Assembly: GCA_014607495.2 (NCBI GenBank)
Contig: CP053154.1
Span: 9,238,001 to 9,302,000 of the forward strand
DNA length: 64,000 bases
Reading direction: 5' to 3'
Origin: Carposina sasakii
Lineage: Eukaryota > Arthropoda > Insecta > Lepidoptera > Carposinidae
The notes under the pieces are model-generated. The model saw only the letters and a program-made list of their open reading frames with translations, was not told where the DNA came from and ran no database searches. Of this stretch, positions 1 to 12,700 are shown piece after piece (position 1 is the first letter of the stretch; the number at the start of each line of letters is the position of its first letter). The position numbers were made by a program, and so were the translations under genes.

Positions 1-1194
1 TATCCTACTTATGAAGACGCCCGCCAGACGTGACGTAGTTTATGTAGGGCTGGTGCATATTTACAAGTTTAGTTTCTTTCTCAATCGAGGTAGATTATCT
101 TCTATGTACAGTTTGTTTGTTTTTATTTAATTTGATTGGATATAACGTAGAATGTTACGGTAGCGTGTAATTGTTGGTCACGAGAACAGCTTAGTTCTCT
201 CTCTAGGTCGCAAGTAGTAGATGATACTTTTATTTACCTTTTTCCTCCAACTTATCTTGTGCAATTTCATGTAATCATTTACGAAATCCATTTCTGTAAA
301 CAACTAACAAACGGTATACATGCACTGCAGAACCAATTTGTATTTAGCTAAACCAAATTAACAAATCTACAAATTCGGAATCACCTATTCAATTCTACCG
401 ACACACATAGGAATAAGAATTTCACTTCTAAAGTGAAAGATATAAACAAAGAAGAAAGCGGGTAATATGTAATTAAACATGTGCACGGTGCACAAGCATA
501 GGTAGCTCAGAAATCGTTGGAAAAAACCTGGTGACTCCATGAATGGGTGGAAAGTAGCTGACGGACGCCGAGCGAAGTTTCTGTTCGCACGCTCAAAGCT
601 GCTATAGACCTGCGACTTTTTAAAAGACAAGATATTGTTTTAGTATCATATTACATTTATAAGTAATTATGAGCCCCAGTGCATAGACAGCTACTCCTAG
701 CTAGAACAAAGCGTTTGCAATGTTTTTAGTAAGTTATTTAGAGGGACAGTTATTTAGTTACTTATTTGATTGTTTTCTGTTTTTAATTTTTTCCAACATT
801 CTACCTATTAACTACCTACCTACCAACCTAGCCTATCCACAGACTATTATCTAAAATGTTTTGACTTGATAGGAGTGCAATATTTCCGTCTTATATTAAT
901 ACAGCTACAGTTTAATTAAGTAAATCTAATGCATTCGCTTGATGATAGCAACATAATTATTGACAGTCCGCTACCGCAGGATGCTCGACTGGTCAGGGAA
1001 AAAACTCGTAGGTACTCGGGTAGCCGGGTATCCTGTTTTTCACATCCCGTAATTTAAATCAGAGACCGCGCCGCCATTACCTCGCTTTGGATAGATTACG
1101 ATAATTTGAGCTATTTTTAGTTAAGTATGCAGTTTTTCGACGCTTCATCCACGAAGGATGTTTTGTAATGTATGCATTCGTTACTGTTCAAATA
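1..1194. other. No recognisable gene
   Basis: AT-rich sequence without a supported coding region. A short open stretch on the minus strand around 490-610 has mildly higher GC, but it shows no family motif and no convincing splice sites. I see nothing else here. Confidence 0.5.
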
Positions 1195-1208
1195 GCATTT
1201 AATAACAG

Positions 1209-1390
1209 ACTGCAGAAAAAACAAAATGTCAATATTATCCGGGATAAAAAGTAGCCTATATGTTAAGTGGGACCTAACACAATATATTCTTGAAAACTGC
1301 TTCGAAATCAGTCCAGCCGTTTCTGAGATTAGCGTGCACAAACATCGATCCGTTACAACTTTATTATATGTAGGTATAGATAGATAGACG
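1209..1390 (+). repeat. Dispersed repeat, CCGCGACTCCGTCCGCG family (5'-truncated copy)
   Basis: Matches the copies at 6482, 26820 and 52814 from the internal 'gcagaaaaaacaaaatgtc' part through 'aaaagtagcctatatgtt' to the tail 'attatatgtaggtatag'. The GC-rich head is missing. It is a typical lepidopteran SINE or LINE-tail type dispersed repeat, non-coding as far as seen. Confidence 0.75.
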
Positions 1391-1790
1391 TAGAAAATCA
1401 ATTTCTATAAAAACGTTTTTTTCGCCGTGAAATCGTTAAAATTTAAAATTTTACATTTATGTTATCTTGAAGCCTTCAAGATGTAGTACTAACTAAAAGA
1501 ATTACATACTTACATATGCATTACAGTACCTACTTATTGATTCGTTGTAAAACTGAAATAATCTTAAACCAAGGTTGTGATAGAGATAAATGGTGAAATG
1601 ATAAGAATTAATGCATAATCCAGGCATACTGTGGCACGGTCACGATACATTTTATGTTTATGTACTTGACAATTTGACAGTATCGAATCTCTCTGATACT
1701 ATGCCCTGATATAACAATGATAATAAAATCTTAGATCATAGTTATATCTCCGTATAATGTTTACATTCATTGTTTTTGGACAATAGTGCT

Positions 1791-1969
1791 CCTAAGACTG
1801 GTTTTTATGTCACGCTGCTGCTGCCTGCTGATTTGTCGGCGCTCTTTCGAGACTATTTTTCAAGCCACCATGATAGGTCTGAAACGGATCCCTACTTCTG
1901 GTTCTGGAAATCATATGATAGCTTATATTTGATCGGATTACCCTATGCCTACGATGTTATGTTAAGATG
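1791..1969 (+). other. Possible orphan coding exon
   Basis: An open frame of about 60 codons, rich in aromatic residues (…YFWFWKSYDSLYLIGLPYAYD…). It is preceded by an AG at 'tttggacaatag' and ends exactly at a strong donor, GTAAGT (1970-1975). Composition and the donor suggest a real exon, but I recognise no family and found no partner exon on the plus strand nearby. It may be chance or a remnant. Confidence 0.25.
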
Positions 1970-2753
1970 GTAAGTACAAAACAAGGACCATCAGCATTCT
2001 CCTAAAGATAGGTGCAAATTCGCAAGTGTGGCATTCGAAAAACAATTTTGTACCTTACCTTGCACCTTTGGCGATAACCATATTATTATACTGATGATCA
2101 ACAGTATAATATTATCTGCCTACCCTAACCAACCAAATTTTATTTAAATTTCTACTGGTATTATGGATTCTACTAATAACATTGTCCCTAAAACTGGACC
2201 AGGCTAGGCGGTTATTCTGAAATACTAAGAAAATTGATAAAAACTAAACTTTGCGTAAGGATGAACGGATACTATTGATAGTATCATAAAAGTAATAAAA
2301 CTAACCTACCTTTAATCCCACCAAACACTTGTTATCTTCAGAAACCCCGTCTAAAAACAGTTAACTCAATATAACTGAACATTATCTCTGGCGGTTGATC
2401 AACGTCTAAAATTCACTAAGAGCACACGAACAGTTCATCCATTTCACTTATTCGTTTCACTGAAGAATGAAAAGTAATAAAAAATCCGATTCATCAACTT
2501 GTCTGAAACACTGGAACCTCTATAGAAGCGACTACCTCAGTGGGGAGCCGACGCGTGCGCTCGCCGCCGCGTACCGTTTTGTATTGTCGAATGTAAAGCG
2601 AGCAAAGAAAGTTCGGATGCGAAGCCTTCACTTCGCGAGCGAACTCCCGAGGATCGTGTTAAACATTTAAAAACACGTGTAGGTACGTTAACAAAATAAT
2701 TAAAAATTAATTATTTCTATACTGTTTTGACGGAATCAAGAAAACCTTAATTT

Positions 2754-2856
2754 TTATTCTTATTCTTTATTGCACACACAGAAAACATAAATGATAATAA
2801 TATTAAAAAGATAAAGTACAAAGGCGAGCTTATCTCTGATGATTTCTTCCAGCTAA
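2754..2856 (-). repeat. LINE 3'-tail-like repeat
   Basis: Read on the minus strand it contains 'ctggaagaaatc…gagataagctcgcctttgtac' and ends in an 'aataaagaataagaataa' type tail. Related copies lie at 22875-22985, 24225-24335 and 36212-36316. The layout (short conserved body plus AATAAAGAATAAG tail) fits the 3' UTR of a lepidopteran non-LTR element. Confidence 0.7.
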
Positions 2857-2869
2857 CCAGTTAACATTT

Positions 2870-5800
2870 TGTGATTTTTGGCCCTAATTTGTGGATATTA
2901 TTGGGGATAGCCACTTACGACTGACGTCACAGATTTTACAGCCTCACCTAAATAGGTACTCGTACTCTGTATAGCAAGGTGGGCAATTACAATAAATAAA
3001 GGGATAAAAGTCGTACAAATAAAAGAATAATCACATTTGAACATATTTTATTAATAGCACAACAACACTAAATCTAAGGTTTCCATCATTCATCAGTATC
3101 ACATCATTTACCATTTCTATTACCTTGCTCTTTTTACTCAGCTCCTCATGTTTATCTTTTAATAGGTATATTAAAGATATGCTGTCTGTCTCTTCTAAAA
3201 TATCACCAAAAATACAGCCTTCTATAACACTCTAGTCTAGAACATCTCATCCTTTTGGCATTTATTTACCTAGTGTATTTACAATAAACATCTATATAAC
3301 ATCGATTTAAATAATCAATAATCCTCTAATACATCGATTTTAACAACATTATTTCTATGACCTATGCAATTAGGCTTTTTAATTGTAAAAACATACGTAT
3401 ATCTCATGGGTAAGAAGTAGGTACTATTTACGTACAACGTACGTTGTTAAGGCGTCACTGAACAATTTGTTATGGCTATCAAATCAATTTGGCACGTGTG
3501 TATGTATTTTGACGAAAAAAACTTTTATAATGTCAATAAATTAAACTGCTAGCATTCGTCTACTATTATTTTTCATAACTTCTGCAAGCCTTATCTTGCA
3601 TACAAAGACTTTCCTATTTAAGTAAACATTTTGACTACAAACAGACTTTACTTTAGTGCATCGAGATATTAACAATTAGTACGTGTCATAAAATTAACAA
3701 TTCACGAACTATGGGAAAGTAAATCGACCTCATACTCGATACGATCAGGCGCTACAAAACCTTGCGGTTTCTACAACATCTAATAGAGTACAGTATGTAC
3801 TAAATGATACTCGTAAAAGGTGGATAACTGGTACAAATTATATGCTACATTTCGTCACGAATTACACAATACAGTCCCTAAGTACTTTACATTACAGGAC
3901 AAAGTATATAAAGTATTATATCAAAATAAATTTATCTAAAAACAATAACAACGCAATTCTCTTCTAAGTTTTCAAGTCTACAAATTGGGATTCTACTTAT
4001 TCTAAACAACAAGTCTAATTTATTCTTAACCTGACATGATACGAGTAAATAGCACATCGAGAATCGAGACCCCTATTGTACTCAACATACCTACCTACTC
4101 AAATTGTCCAACATGTTTGCATTAATATATAATTCTTACTGTGCTAAGGACTCTAGAGAACTTTAAAAGCTTTCCAGTGACGATTATATCAGCCCAAAAC
4201 ACTACTAGATATATTATTTCGGTTTTATTTCCCTGTTCTCTATCAATAGTTCTAAGTTATTACCTATTTACAAAAATAATTGAATTTTTAAAACAAATAT
4301 TTTCTTTCGCTAAAAAATATGTTAAGTAGGTACTGTTTTTTTAAAATACATTTAAATAAGTAGGTTATAGTTATATAAAAAAATAATTAATTAATTTAAT
4401 TGCGCGACATGACTGCATAGTTACGATATGGAATAATTCCTTTATCGTACCTTACCTACGTGTCATGATATTTATGTTGTTTCTTTTATTATAAGTAATA
4501 CATATTCGTTTCAATTATACCTACGTTTGTAAGTCATCTAACGTAACGTAACTTAACGTAATTATTCTCCATTTCACTAGTATTTTATTTCTTGCAACGT
4601 TTTTAATTGCGAACACCACTTATACAATTTAGATAGTCAATAATGAACAATAAAAGGTGCTAAAATTGGACAAAAGATATAATGAATTGAAAATGTAACA
4701 AAATTGTGCGAAAATACACAGATTGTGTATAAGTTGGACGCAGTGATTGACAGAGTAAAGTTTGTGCTACTTACGACACGTTCTTAGTAATACCTTTCCT
4801 ACTGCTAAGTACTAGTATGTAGGTGAGCACATTAGATATTTGTAGGTAGTTAGTAGTTACTAACGCCATAATATTATTCTGAAGTTATATAACAATACCT
4901 ACCTACAGGAATTCTGCCCATTTACAATATTCATATGTAGATACATACTTCATACACACTTATTGCAAAGAAATGTTCGACGTACATACTCCTATATTTT
5001 TTTATTATAGAGTTCGTTTTCCGAAAAGCATAGGTACCTACTCGTAGGCAATATTTGTTTCTTAAAACAAAATATACCTACAATCATAGAAAGAAAATTC
5101 TTACTTATAAAATCATATTCAGAGTAACAATTTTTTAAACAATGGTGAATGCCATAATTTTTTTAATGCTGTGCTATCTACCGTATTGTTCTGTAAGTTT
5201 TTTTTCATGGAAATCCTATAGAATTCACCGAATAAAGCATAATGTCTGCTATAATCTACCCATGCGATTTTTTATTTTCAAAGTAGGTACATGATATAGT
5301 AATAAATACAGATGTATTATCTATGGCTACCCTGCGATTTGTTTTATTTCTCTCGTCATTTTAAGATAACTACCTATAGATAGGTATAGATATTTCCATA
5401 AACTCTTTGATATCTCGTTTAAATAATGATATAAAATTGACTCTGTAGGAGATGACACGGATCATCCCTAAATGGTAAGTATAGAAAATATTATAATATT
5501 GTCTATGAAAAATATTGTAGTTTTCCTTAGCACCGCTAACCTACAAGCCTAGAAGCGTTTCCATACCTTACATTACCTTTCATCATAATTTACACTTTCA
5601 ATCAATGTGCCTTATTCCTCAAATCCATCGACGACTAACAATAACAAATAATTCTTTATTCTAGATATACATATATTATTTGCGCTTAAAACGCAGAAAA
5701 AGGTAACAATGGAAAGTTATCAAATACCTTTTTTTTTCAATTCCATTTCAATTATTTTCTTATGAGCAATTAGGACTAACCCTGATCAATTCCTAACGTT

Positions 5801-6140
5801 CTGGGTCCGTGCACCGCGGTGTCCCCTCTAAGTAGAGTTATTATTTATTAGGTATCTAATAAATCTTGAATTCATTCTTCTTTTTATTCCGTAGACCAAT
5901 TTTCACTCACACACACGTTCTCGAATCTTTCACCCCACGCATCAAAAAGTCTCTTCTAAAGTTATTCTTGCAGTCATTCGTGGTCTACGAGTATATAGGT
6001 AATCAAAAATTAAGAACGCTATGTATGTATTCCTGATACTAATTAGATATGAAGTAACATTCAGGCAGAAAAATAATCTCCTTACATACTTATTTTATAG
6101 CCCAATGTAACTATAATATACTGCTACATTTAAATTTTTC
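2870..6140. other. Gene-free AT-rich stretch
   Basis: About 3.3 kb, very AT-rich, with many 'tacctacctac' type short runs common in lepidopteran intergenic DNA. Open frames are all short and motif-free. I see no RNA gene or clear mobile element. Confidence 0.5.
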
Positions 6141-6147
6141 TAAGTAA

Positions 6148-6385
6148 GTGCCAGGCTGCACTATGGTTTTTTCCCGCAAGCGTAACCGCTCGAGACGTAC
6201 ACACTACAAAACCGCCATATATGTTCTATGGACAACAAATTTTGGCGCGGTTTTTACAACAAAACGCGGTTATAAAATCAGTCGCGGGAAAAAACCGTCA
6301 GTGCGGCCGCTTCCATTGGTTTCCTTTAGTCACAAAGTCAGGCGGTTAAAAACCGCTACGGTTTTGCCGTAGTGCGGCCTGGCAC
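6148..6385. mobile_element. PIF/Harbinger-type MITE (238 bp)
   Basis: Terminal inverted repeats begin GTGCCAGGC(T/C)GCACTA at both ends, and the element is flanked by TAA on each side (6145-6147 and 6386-6388). A 3-bp TWA duplication is the mark of PIF/Harbinger elements. The interior is GC-richer, with repeated GCGGTT/AACCGC motifs, and encodes nothing convincing, so this is a non-autonomous element. Confidence 0.75.
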
Positions 6386-6481
6386 TAAATCTTAAGAGTG
6401 TACCTAATACTGTAGGCACTACAATACTATTACAATGTCCATCTAGTAGGTAACTAATACATTCTATTGTTATATTAAGTA

Positions 6482-6808
6482 CTAGTGGACGCCCGCGACT
6501 CCGTCCGCGTGGACTATAGAAAAAACAAAGTGTCGAAATTATCCGGGATAAAAACATTTTCCCGGGATAAAAAGTAGCCTATATGTTAAGTGGGACCTGT
6601 CACAATATATTCGTGAAAACTGCATCGAAATCGGTTCAGCCGTTTCTGAGATTAACGTGCACAAATGCACAGACAAACAGACAAAAATTTCAAAAATCAT
6701 TGTTTTGGGTACTATTGCGTTGATAAAGGTCTCCTATAATATTTTTTCTCATATATCTTCCATGTACAGACTGCGACCCGTTACATTTTTATTATATGTA
6801 TAGATTTT
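6482..6808 (+). repeat. Dispersed repeat, CCGCGACTCCGTCCGCG family (long copy)
   Basis: The best full copy in the window: GC-rich head 'actagtggacgcccgcgact', the 'tcgaaattatccgggata' block, the 'cagccgtttctgagatta' block, and the tail 'ttattatatgtatagatt'. The 26820-27130 copy is collinear over nearly the whole length, giving the consensus boundaries. Confidence 0.8.
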
Positions 6809-7069
6809 CATACGCAGATGATAAAACACTACAATAATTTTTTAAATGAAATCATTTTAATTATACCTAGTAATCAGTTAATATAAACTTGTATGCGCCT
6901 ACTACGTATTAAAATTAAAACACCATCACCCAGGTGTGAATTCTCACCATCATCATCATCATCATAATACCAAAAAAAACTTAACATTTTGGAAGTCAAA
7001 ATTTAAAATAATTTAATATCACGATAATATTGAGCATCTGACCCTAATTTTATATTCGTTAATACAATG
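6809..7069. other. Short gene-free spacer
   Basis: AT-rich spacer downstream of the Ser/Thr-rich exon on the minus strand. It contains a (CAT)n run near 6946-6963. No canonical minus-strand AATAAA was seen close to the stop. Confidence 0.4.
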
Positions 7070-9473
7070 TTAAACTTTGGAGTCTTTGTTACCTTTATTG
7101 ACTTTGTTACGTGCAATATTGACTGTCGCAATATTTTGTTCTATTTCTTTATTTGCTATCGTTGATTTTTCTGTTGACTTAGAAGATATATTTTTTGTAA
7201 GATTTGGTATAGTTGAACTACTTACAGATTTTGTGGCAGTGGAAGTTGAAGACTTAGATACTTCTTTTAATTTTAAAGCAGGCTGTGTTATAGCTCTTGA
7301 ATTTTTTAAACTAGTACTTTCTGTAGATTTTCCAACAATCGGTTTTGGTGCTGTCGAACTGATAGCGCCAGGGCCTCCTGCTGATTTTACACTATAAGGT
7401 TTTACTACACTTGAATTTGAAAGACCAGTAACTTCTTTAGATATTCCAGCAGTCGGTTTTACTGCTGTAGATTTCGTAAGACCTGTAACTTCTGTTGATT
7501 TTCCAGAAGTTGAGTTTGCGGCTGTCATACCTACTGCTGATATAACACTGGTCGGTTTTGTATCTGTTGAACTTGTTAATATCGAACTCTCTGTTGATTT
7601 TAAGACACTTGAATTCGTCGTTGAACTTGTTTGGCCAGTACTTTGTGTTGTTTTGCCAACAGTTGGTTTTTTGGCTATCGTGTCAATAGCAGTACTCCCT
7701 GATGGTTTAAAAACAGTTGGTTTTATGATTTTTGTGACTGTTGAGCTTGTAGTACCAGTAGTAACATCTGTTGTTTTTCCTATCATTGGTTTTATGTTTG
7801 TTGAACTTGTACCTATACATTCAGCCAAATTTAAAACAGTCGGTTTTGTAGATGTCGTACTTACAGTAGATTTTGCAGTAAAGCTCGTGTTATCTATGGA
7901 TGACATATTTTGTCGTGCAGAAGTTGAAGGTTTAGATACAGAAGAAAAAGTAATATCTACATTTTTTGATGTTTTTTCTGAAGCTTGTGGTGAAACATTA
8001 TTTAGTTGGTGTGTTTTATTTGGCAAATTTTGAGAAGATGACGTTGAAATGTCTAAAATTTTACTATTGCAAGCCGATATAGTAGTTGCTGTTGTTAATG
8101 GTTTAATTGGCGTCACCGCCAAAATATGTGTACCATTAGGCAACGATACAGTAGTCGTTACCTTTATATTCTGTGGCTTACTAATTGTACTTTTTATAGA
8201 GGGTATTGACAGTGGATGGGCACTTATTTCAAAATCACTGTCCACAGAAGATTTTATTGTAGTAGTGGTATTATTATTTACTGAAATGCTTTGATGATTA
8301 TTTTGATCTTTGGCTATAGGCCCAGAACTAGAACTTGGCTCCATCTTTTTTTCCGCCTGCTTAATGTCTTCTAAAGTATTTTTTTGTCTTATCAATTGCT
8401 TATTGCTTTTAGGACTATTTTTAATTATTTGATTGTCTTTTGTTTTCACCGTTTGTGTTAAAGTAACGGAATTAAGCTGATTAGATTGTTGAGAATGACT
8501 TTCGTTTTCAAATATCTTATTTACATCAGTGATATCATTAGTTTTTTTGAGGCTATCTTCTTTAGGTATACATTTTTTTTCATCGCTTGATAACTGTGTA
8601 TGTAGTACTCCAATACTAACTTCGATTTGCTTTTGCGGTTTAGGTAATATATCTTTAGCAATATTGAAATCTGATTTATTTGAGATCTCATTAATTTTTT
8701 CTTGAGGTGATATTTTACCTAAAATGCTATTTTTATTCTTTATTTCATTGTATGTGTCATCAGAATTTTGCACTTCTGTTACTTTACTCGCTACACTTAT
8801 AGGTTTATAACCATTTACATATTCTATTTCGTCACTTTCCGAAACAATACCAGATTTTATGGCGTTACCTTCAATGGTAGATAGTATCGGAATCGGTGTG
8901 ACATAAAATGGTTCCATATGCTTTGATTTATTATCTGAGTGTATTTTAGCTGTCGTAAATATTAACGGCGTAGAGCACGGAACATTAGATTTACAGCTAT
9001 CAATTTCTACCAAAATTTGATTTATTGTTGTTATATTATTTTTTGTACTATTATGACTGTTAAATACATTGGTATTCATATGATTGTGAATTGGAGCCGC
9101 TGAACATGTTTGAAATTTAGATAGGCAATAATCCCTTATACCATTCGTTAAAAACTCCTGTTATGCTTGGAACATTTGAAATAGATGGTTTATTCACATT
9201 ATCATCTGCCATTAATTTTTCTTTCTCATTGTTTGTTTCATGTATGGGTTCAGTCTTTGTTTTAGATATTACATTTTTGGCACTTCGGTTTGAAGGCTCC
9301 GTTTTATCTTTTTGCAGAAGTGGTTCTATTATACCATCGTCAGACTCATTGCTAAAATTGGCAACTTTTTTCTTAATAGAATTTCGTTTATTTTTTAATA
9401 TTCCTCCGGTTTTCTTGTTTTCATTTTCTATACCACTTGTAATAGAAGTATTATCTCCTCCGTCTTGTGATGT
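7070..9473 (-). CDS. Ser/Thr-rich, low-complexity terminal exon (possible alternative SLC6 tail)
   Basis: I recognise no family. A splice acceptor at 9474-9475 opens a frame of 119 codons that stops at 9117-9119. A second frame (offset +1) is open from about 9160 to the TAA at 7070-7072 and includes 669 codons from its first ATG at 9079. The two join if one base of the A-run at 9150-9154 (T-run on this strand) is extra, so this is probably one exon of about 800 codons with a frameshift. The protein is Lys/Asn/Ser/Thr-rich and has no membrane segment. The region from about 7890 down to 7280 repeats a unit of about 20-25 residues of the KPTVGKSTEVTGLT type. The exon begins only about 100 bases past the SLC6 poly(A) signal, and its frame is phase 0, the same phase as the SLC6 donor at 10153-10158, so it could be an alternative C-terminal exon. 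Otherwise it is the last exon of an unseen gene. Confidence 0.6.
7280..7890 (-). repeat. Degenerate coding tandem repeat (Ser/Thr/Lys-rich)
   Basis: Inside the Ser/Thr-rich exon, a peptide unit of roughly 20-25 residues recurs about eight times with drift. Each unit has a Lys-Pro core (KPTVGK, KPTAGI, KPIVGK) followed by a Ser/Thr-rich segment (STEVTGL, TQSTGQTSS). Such arrays are typical of intrinsically disordered linkers or mucin-like regions. Confidence 0.7.
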
Positions 9474-9568
9474 CTGTGAATTTAAACGGTTTCAAAGTAT
9501 GTAATTTTACTGTATCTACTTATTTTATATTTAATGTGGACGAAAGAAAAAAAGTAAGTAAGTTATTC

Positions 9569-9574
9569 TTTATT
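9569..9574 (-). terminator. Poly(A) signal of the SLC6 transporter gene
   Basis: AATAAA on the minus strand, 138 bases past the SLC6 stop codon, in an AT-rich context. It is the first canonical signal downstream of the stop. Confidence 0.6.
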
Positions 9575-9711
9575 GTTAACAAGATACTAGTACAGAAAAA
9601 ACAGAAATTAATGAAAGAAATGCATATAAAGACGTGCTTTTCTTTGCAAGAGGTCAAGTTATTGAAAAAAGGTACCTTTCGCATCGCAACAAGCGGATGG
9701 GTGTGCGGGGG

Positions 9712-12700
9712 TCAAGCGCCCCGCTCGCGCAGCACCGGCCGGCCGTGCAGCAGCAGCACCGGCGGCGACAGCTCCGGCTCCTTGCGCAGCAGGATGCAGG
9801 CTCCCGACGAGGATGCCGGGCCCCACTCGTCTGTCGGCCGTGCTAGGACACGCGCTTTCTAAAATCATATCGACATTGTTGTTGTTTTAGCCTTATTTGA
9901 TGGAATGTAGCATACCTAATAAAAGATGCACACACACACACACACATAATTAAGTTTATTAATTAAATATGATAAAATTAATAGTAAAATGCGTTTCACG
10001 AAATGGTTCCTTTCAGTGATAGCGCTAGTTTCTATGTGTATGACTACACACAAAACTGTAAACAAAAACTGTTAGTTCCGAAATCAAGCATATGAGTTAT
10101 TCTATAAAACAGCTATAGCTACCTAGCTGCTTATTCTAAAGTTAAGGAGTCCACTTACCTCCATTATAGTTAAGTCGTCAGTTCCACTGCATATCTGATC
10201 AACGGCCATGAGCACGACCACCACAACCGGCAGCACGCCGAGGCTCCATCCAACAGCATCAGCCCACATTGGATACACGTAATGACCGTACGAAGCTGGC
10301 TTGTATTCAATCCAGTTGAACACCAGAATGAACTTGAAGATCGAAGAAAGATTTAACGTTATTAGTAGTAGATGTAAAAAAAAAACTTACAGTGTTATTA
10401 CAAAACAGACGGGTGTTAAACGCGCGTTTAATGAAATCTCTATTATAAAATGATTTTACCCGTCAGCTAGAGTTATAATGCTGTTTAGACTTTGTTTAGT
10501 CTTCTTGTTGTCTAAAACTGGGCACTGACCAACGTTACAGCGTGTAATGTAACATTCGCAACGAGCATACTCGTATTATGATACGAGCCGTTTACCAAAT
10601 TCTATGTAAAAGCGGCTCGTTGCCCCGTATCATACGCATTGGCTGCGTGAATGCTCGTCGTGTAACAATGTAACATTACACCACGTAACGCTGGTCAATA
10701 ACATTATGGATATTAATTGCTTACCAATTATCTTATATTCACAAACAAATTAAAACAACAATATTTTAGATGAAGCAAATAAAATAAGAGAAAGTGGGTA
10801 CCGTACCTACTCCAAAAACTTTAACTGTTGAAATAAAAGAAATGTAACTTACCACAAGAGCAGACGGAGTGATAATTCTCCACATGGACGACCAGAAGAT
10901 CACCCATAACCTGGACTGTCGCCCGATCATTTGCTGTATATCGCCACAGAACTTATCGGTGCCATAGATCCACGCGATTAGGATACACTCACCGATGGCA
11001 ATGATCAACACTGACCAATTTGCTGCATACTTGTCCATCAGTTGGAGCCAGTACATGCCACTCTAGAATCAAAGAGTACTTATGAGATCAGAGGGCCTCA
11101 CCATAACAACTCATTACTTTCTGTTTAGAACCTCAAAAAACACAGGTAACACATACAAAACCTAATTGTATCCCTGGCGTGCCACGTAAAAACAGAAGTT
11201 TAACGACAGACTATACTGGAAGTGATAAAACAAAAAAGATAAGGCTATCTTGAATTTAGACTTACATTGGTGGTGAATATTAGTCCGCCTAGGTATCCAA
11301 ATATAGCGACAGTAAGTACGACCCATACTTTATTCTGCCTGAAGTTAGGGAAACGATCCAAGATAGCCGTGGTTACAGTTTCCATCAAAGCAAACTGAAA
11401 ATGAAGAAGAGTTAAAATAAGCCGCTTCATGAAAGTATTTTAAACAATTTTAACTAACATACCTGAGAATCAAGGCCAAGTGTCAATAGCATGACAAAGA
11501 AAAGTATCGACCATAGTGGTGATACCGGCAGTCTAGTTACCACTTCAGGGTACACGATAAATGCGAGCCCTGCGCCCTGATCCACAACCCGGTCCACGCT
11601 CACATCTAGTTCGTGAGCCAGAAAACCTATCACGGAGAAGATTACCAGGCCAGCGAAGAAAGATGTGCCTATATTGGATACAGCCACTATCAGCGAGTCC
11701 CTAAAATAAATGTTCGACAAATTATTAGTACCTACCTATTAGGTATGTACAATGATAGCATTAGAAGTTGCCTGCAGAAATTTTAAAACTTACACGTAGC
11801 AGTTGTTGGAGAATTTATTATAGGACGAAAGTGTGATGAGACCGCCCCACGCTGGACTTAAAGCGAAAAATATTTGCACGGCGGCATCACCCCAGACCTG
11901 GAAATAATTTACACATTAGTGTTTAAAAAAACTTTTAAAAATATACATCTAGGTATGTACCTATAGATTCAATAGTGTCATCGCAAAGAAATAGATAAGT
12001 ATGCTGAATATTACCTGTGCATTGGCCAATTGACTGAAATCCGGAGTAAGATAGAATAGAATACCAGTTGATGCCCCAGGTAGAGTCACTCCTCGAAAAA
12101 ATAGAATCACAAGAACGACGTATGGGAAAAGCGCAGTAAAATACACCACCTGAAAAGTATTGCAATAATTATTTTTTTAATAATTTCTAATAAAGTACAT
12201 AATTAACATACTAACGTAGGTACTTATTCTACCTATAAGTCTATCATCAGCTTTCAGAAGATGAAAACCTTTTAAAAAATAGTTCGTAATACTTAACAGG
12301 TAGATATGATTACAGATATAGTAATTAATAAATGGACTATATTAGCTAGATTTAATCTTGCATTTTCTTACCTTTCCTGAAGATTGCACGCCTTTGCATA
12401 GACATAGAAATACTATAATCCACGCGGCTAATAAACATAGAGCCATGCCCCAGCGGATTTGTCCAGTTTCTTCTATCCCAGACGAGAGGCCCAGCACTTG
12501 GTTACTGTAATGTAAAAAAATCTTACTCTACCAACAATCTCTGTCGCTTAATATAATTTTCTGTCTGTTTAAAGCGCCTAGCCTCTTCGGATAGCGGACG
12601 ATCCAAATTTATGGTCAAAACATTTTATATCGGGAAAATATCAAAACTACCTATACCTATAAAAAGGGGTATGTTAAGCGAAACGTTATAAAATAAAAGG

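Noticed and set aside
385..630. 81-codon minus-strand frame
   Set aside because: No recognisable domain, ordinary AT-rich composition after residue 45, no splice or promoter support.
2467..2670. 67-codon plus-strand frame over a GC-rich patch
   Set aside because: No motif, no splice context and no homologous feel; the GC patch could be a CpG-rich control region or chance.
7077..8294. Several 80-126 codon frames on the plus strand
   Set aside because: They are hydrophobic antisense shadows of the Ser/Thr-rich minus-strand exon (Ser/Thr/Lys codons read backwards).
9150..9154. Programmed ribosomal frameshift in the Ser/Thr-rich exon
   Set aside because: The run is only five bases and does not form a standard X-XXY-YYZ slippery heptamer, and the needed shift is +1.
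9659..9868. Ala/Gly-rich minus-strand frame of 69 codons
   Set aside because: Out-of-frame reading of the GC-rich last SLC6 exon; the in-phase frame carries the conserved RPTDEWGP motif.
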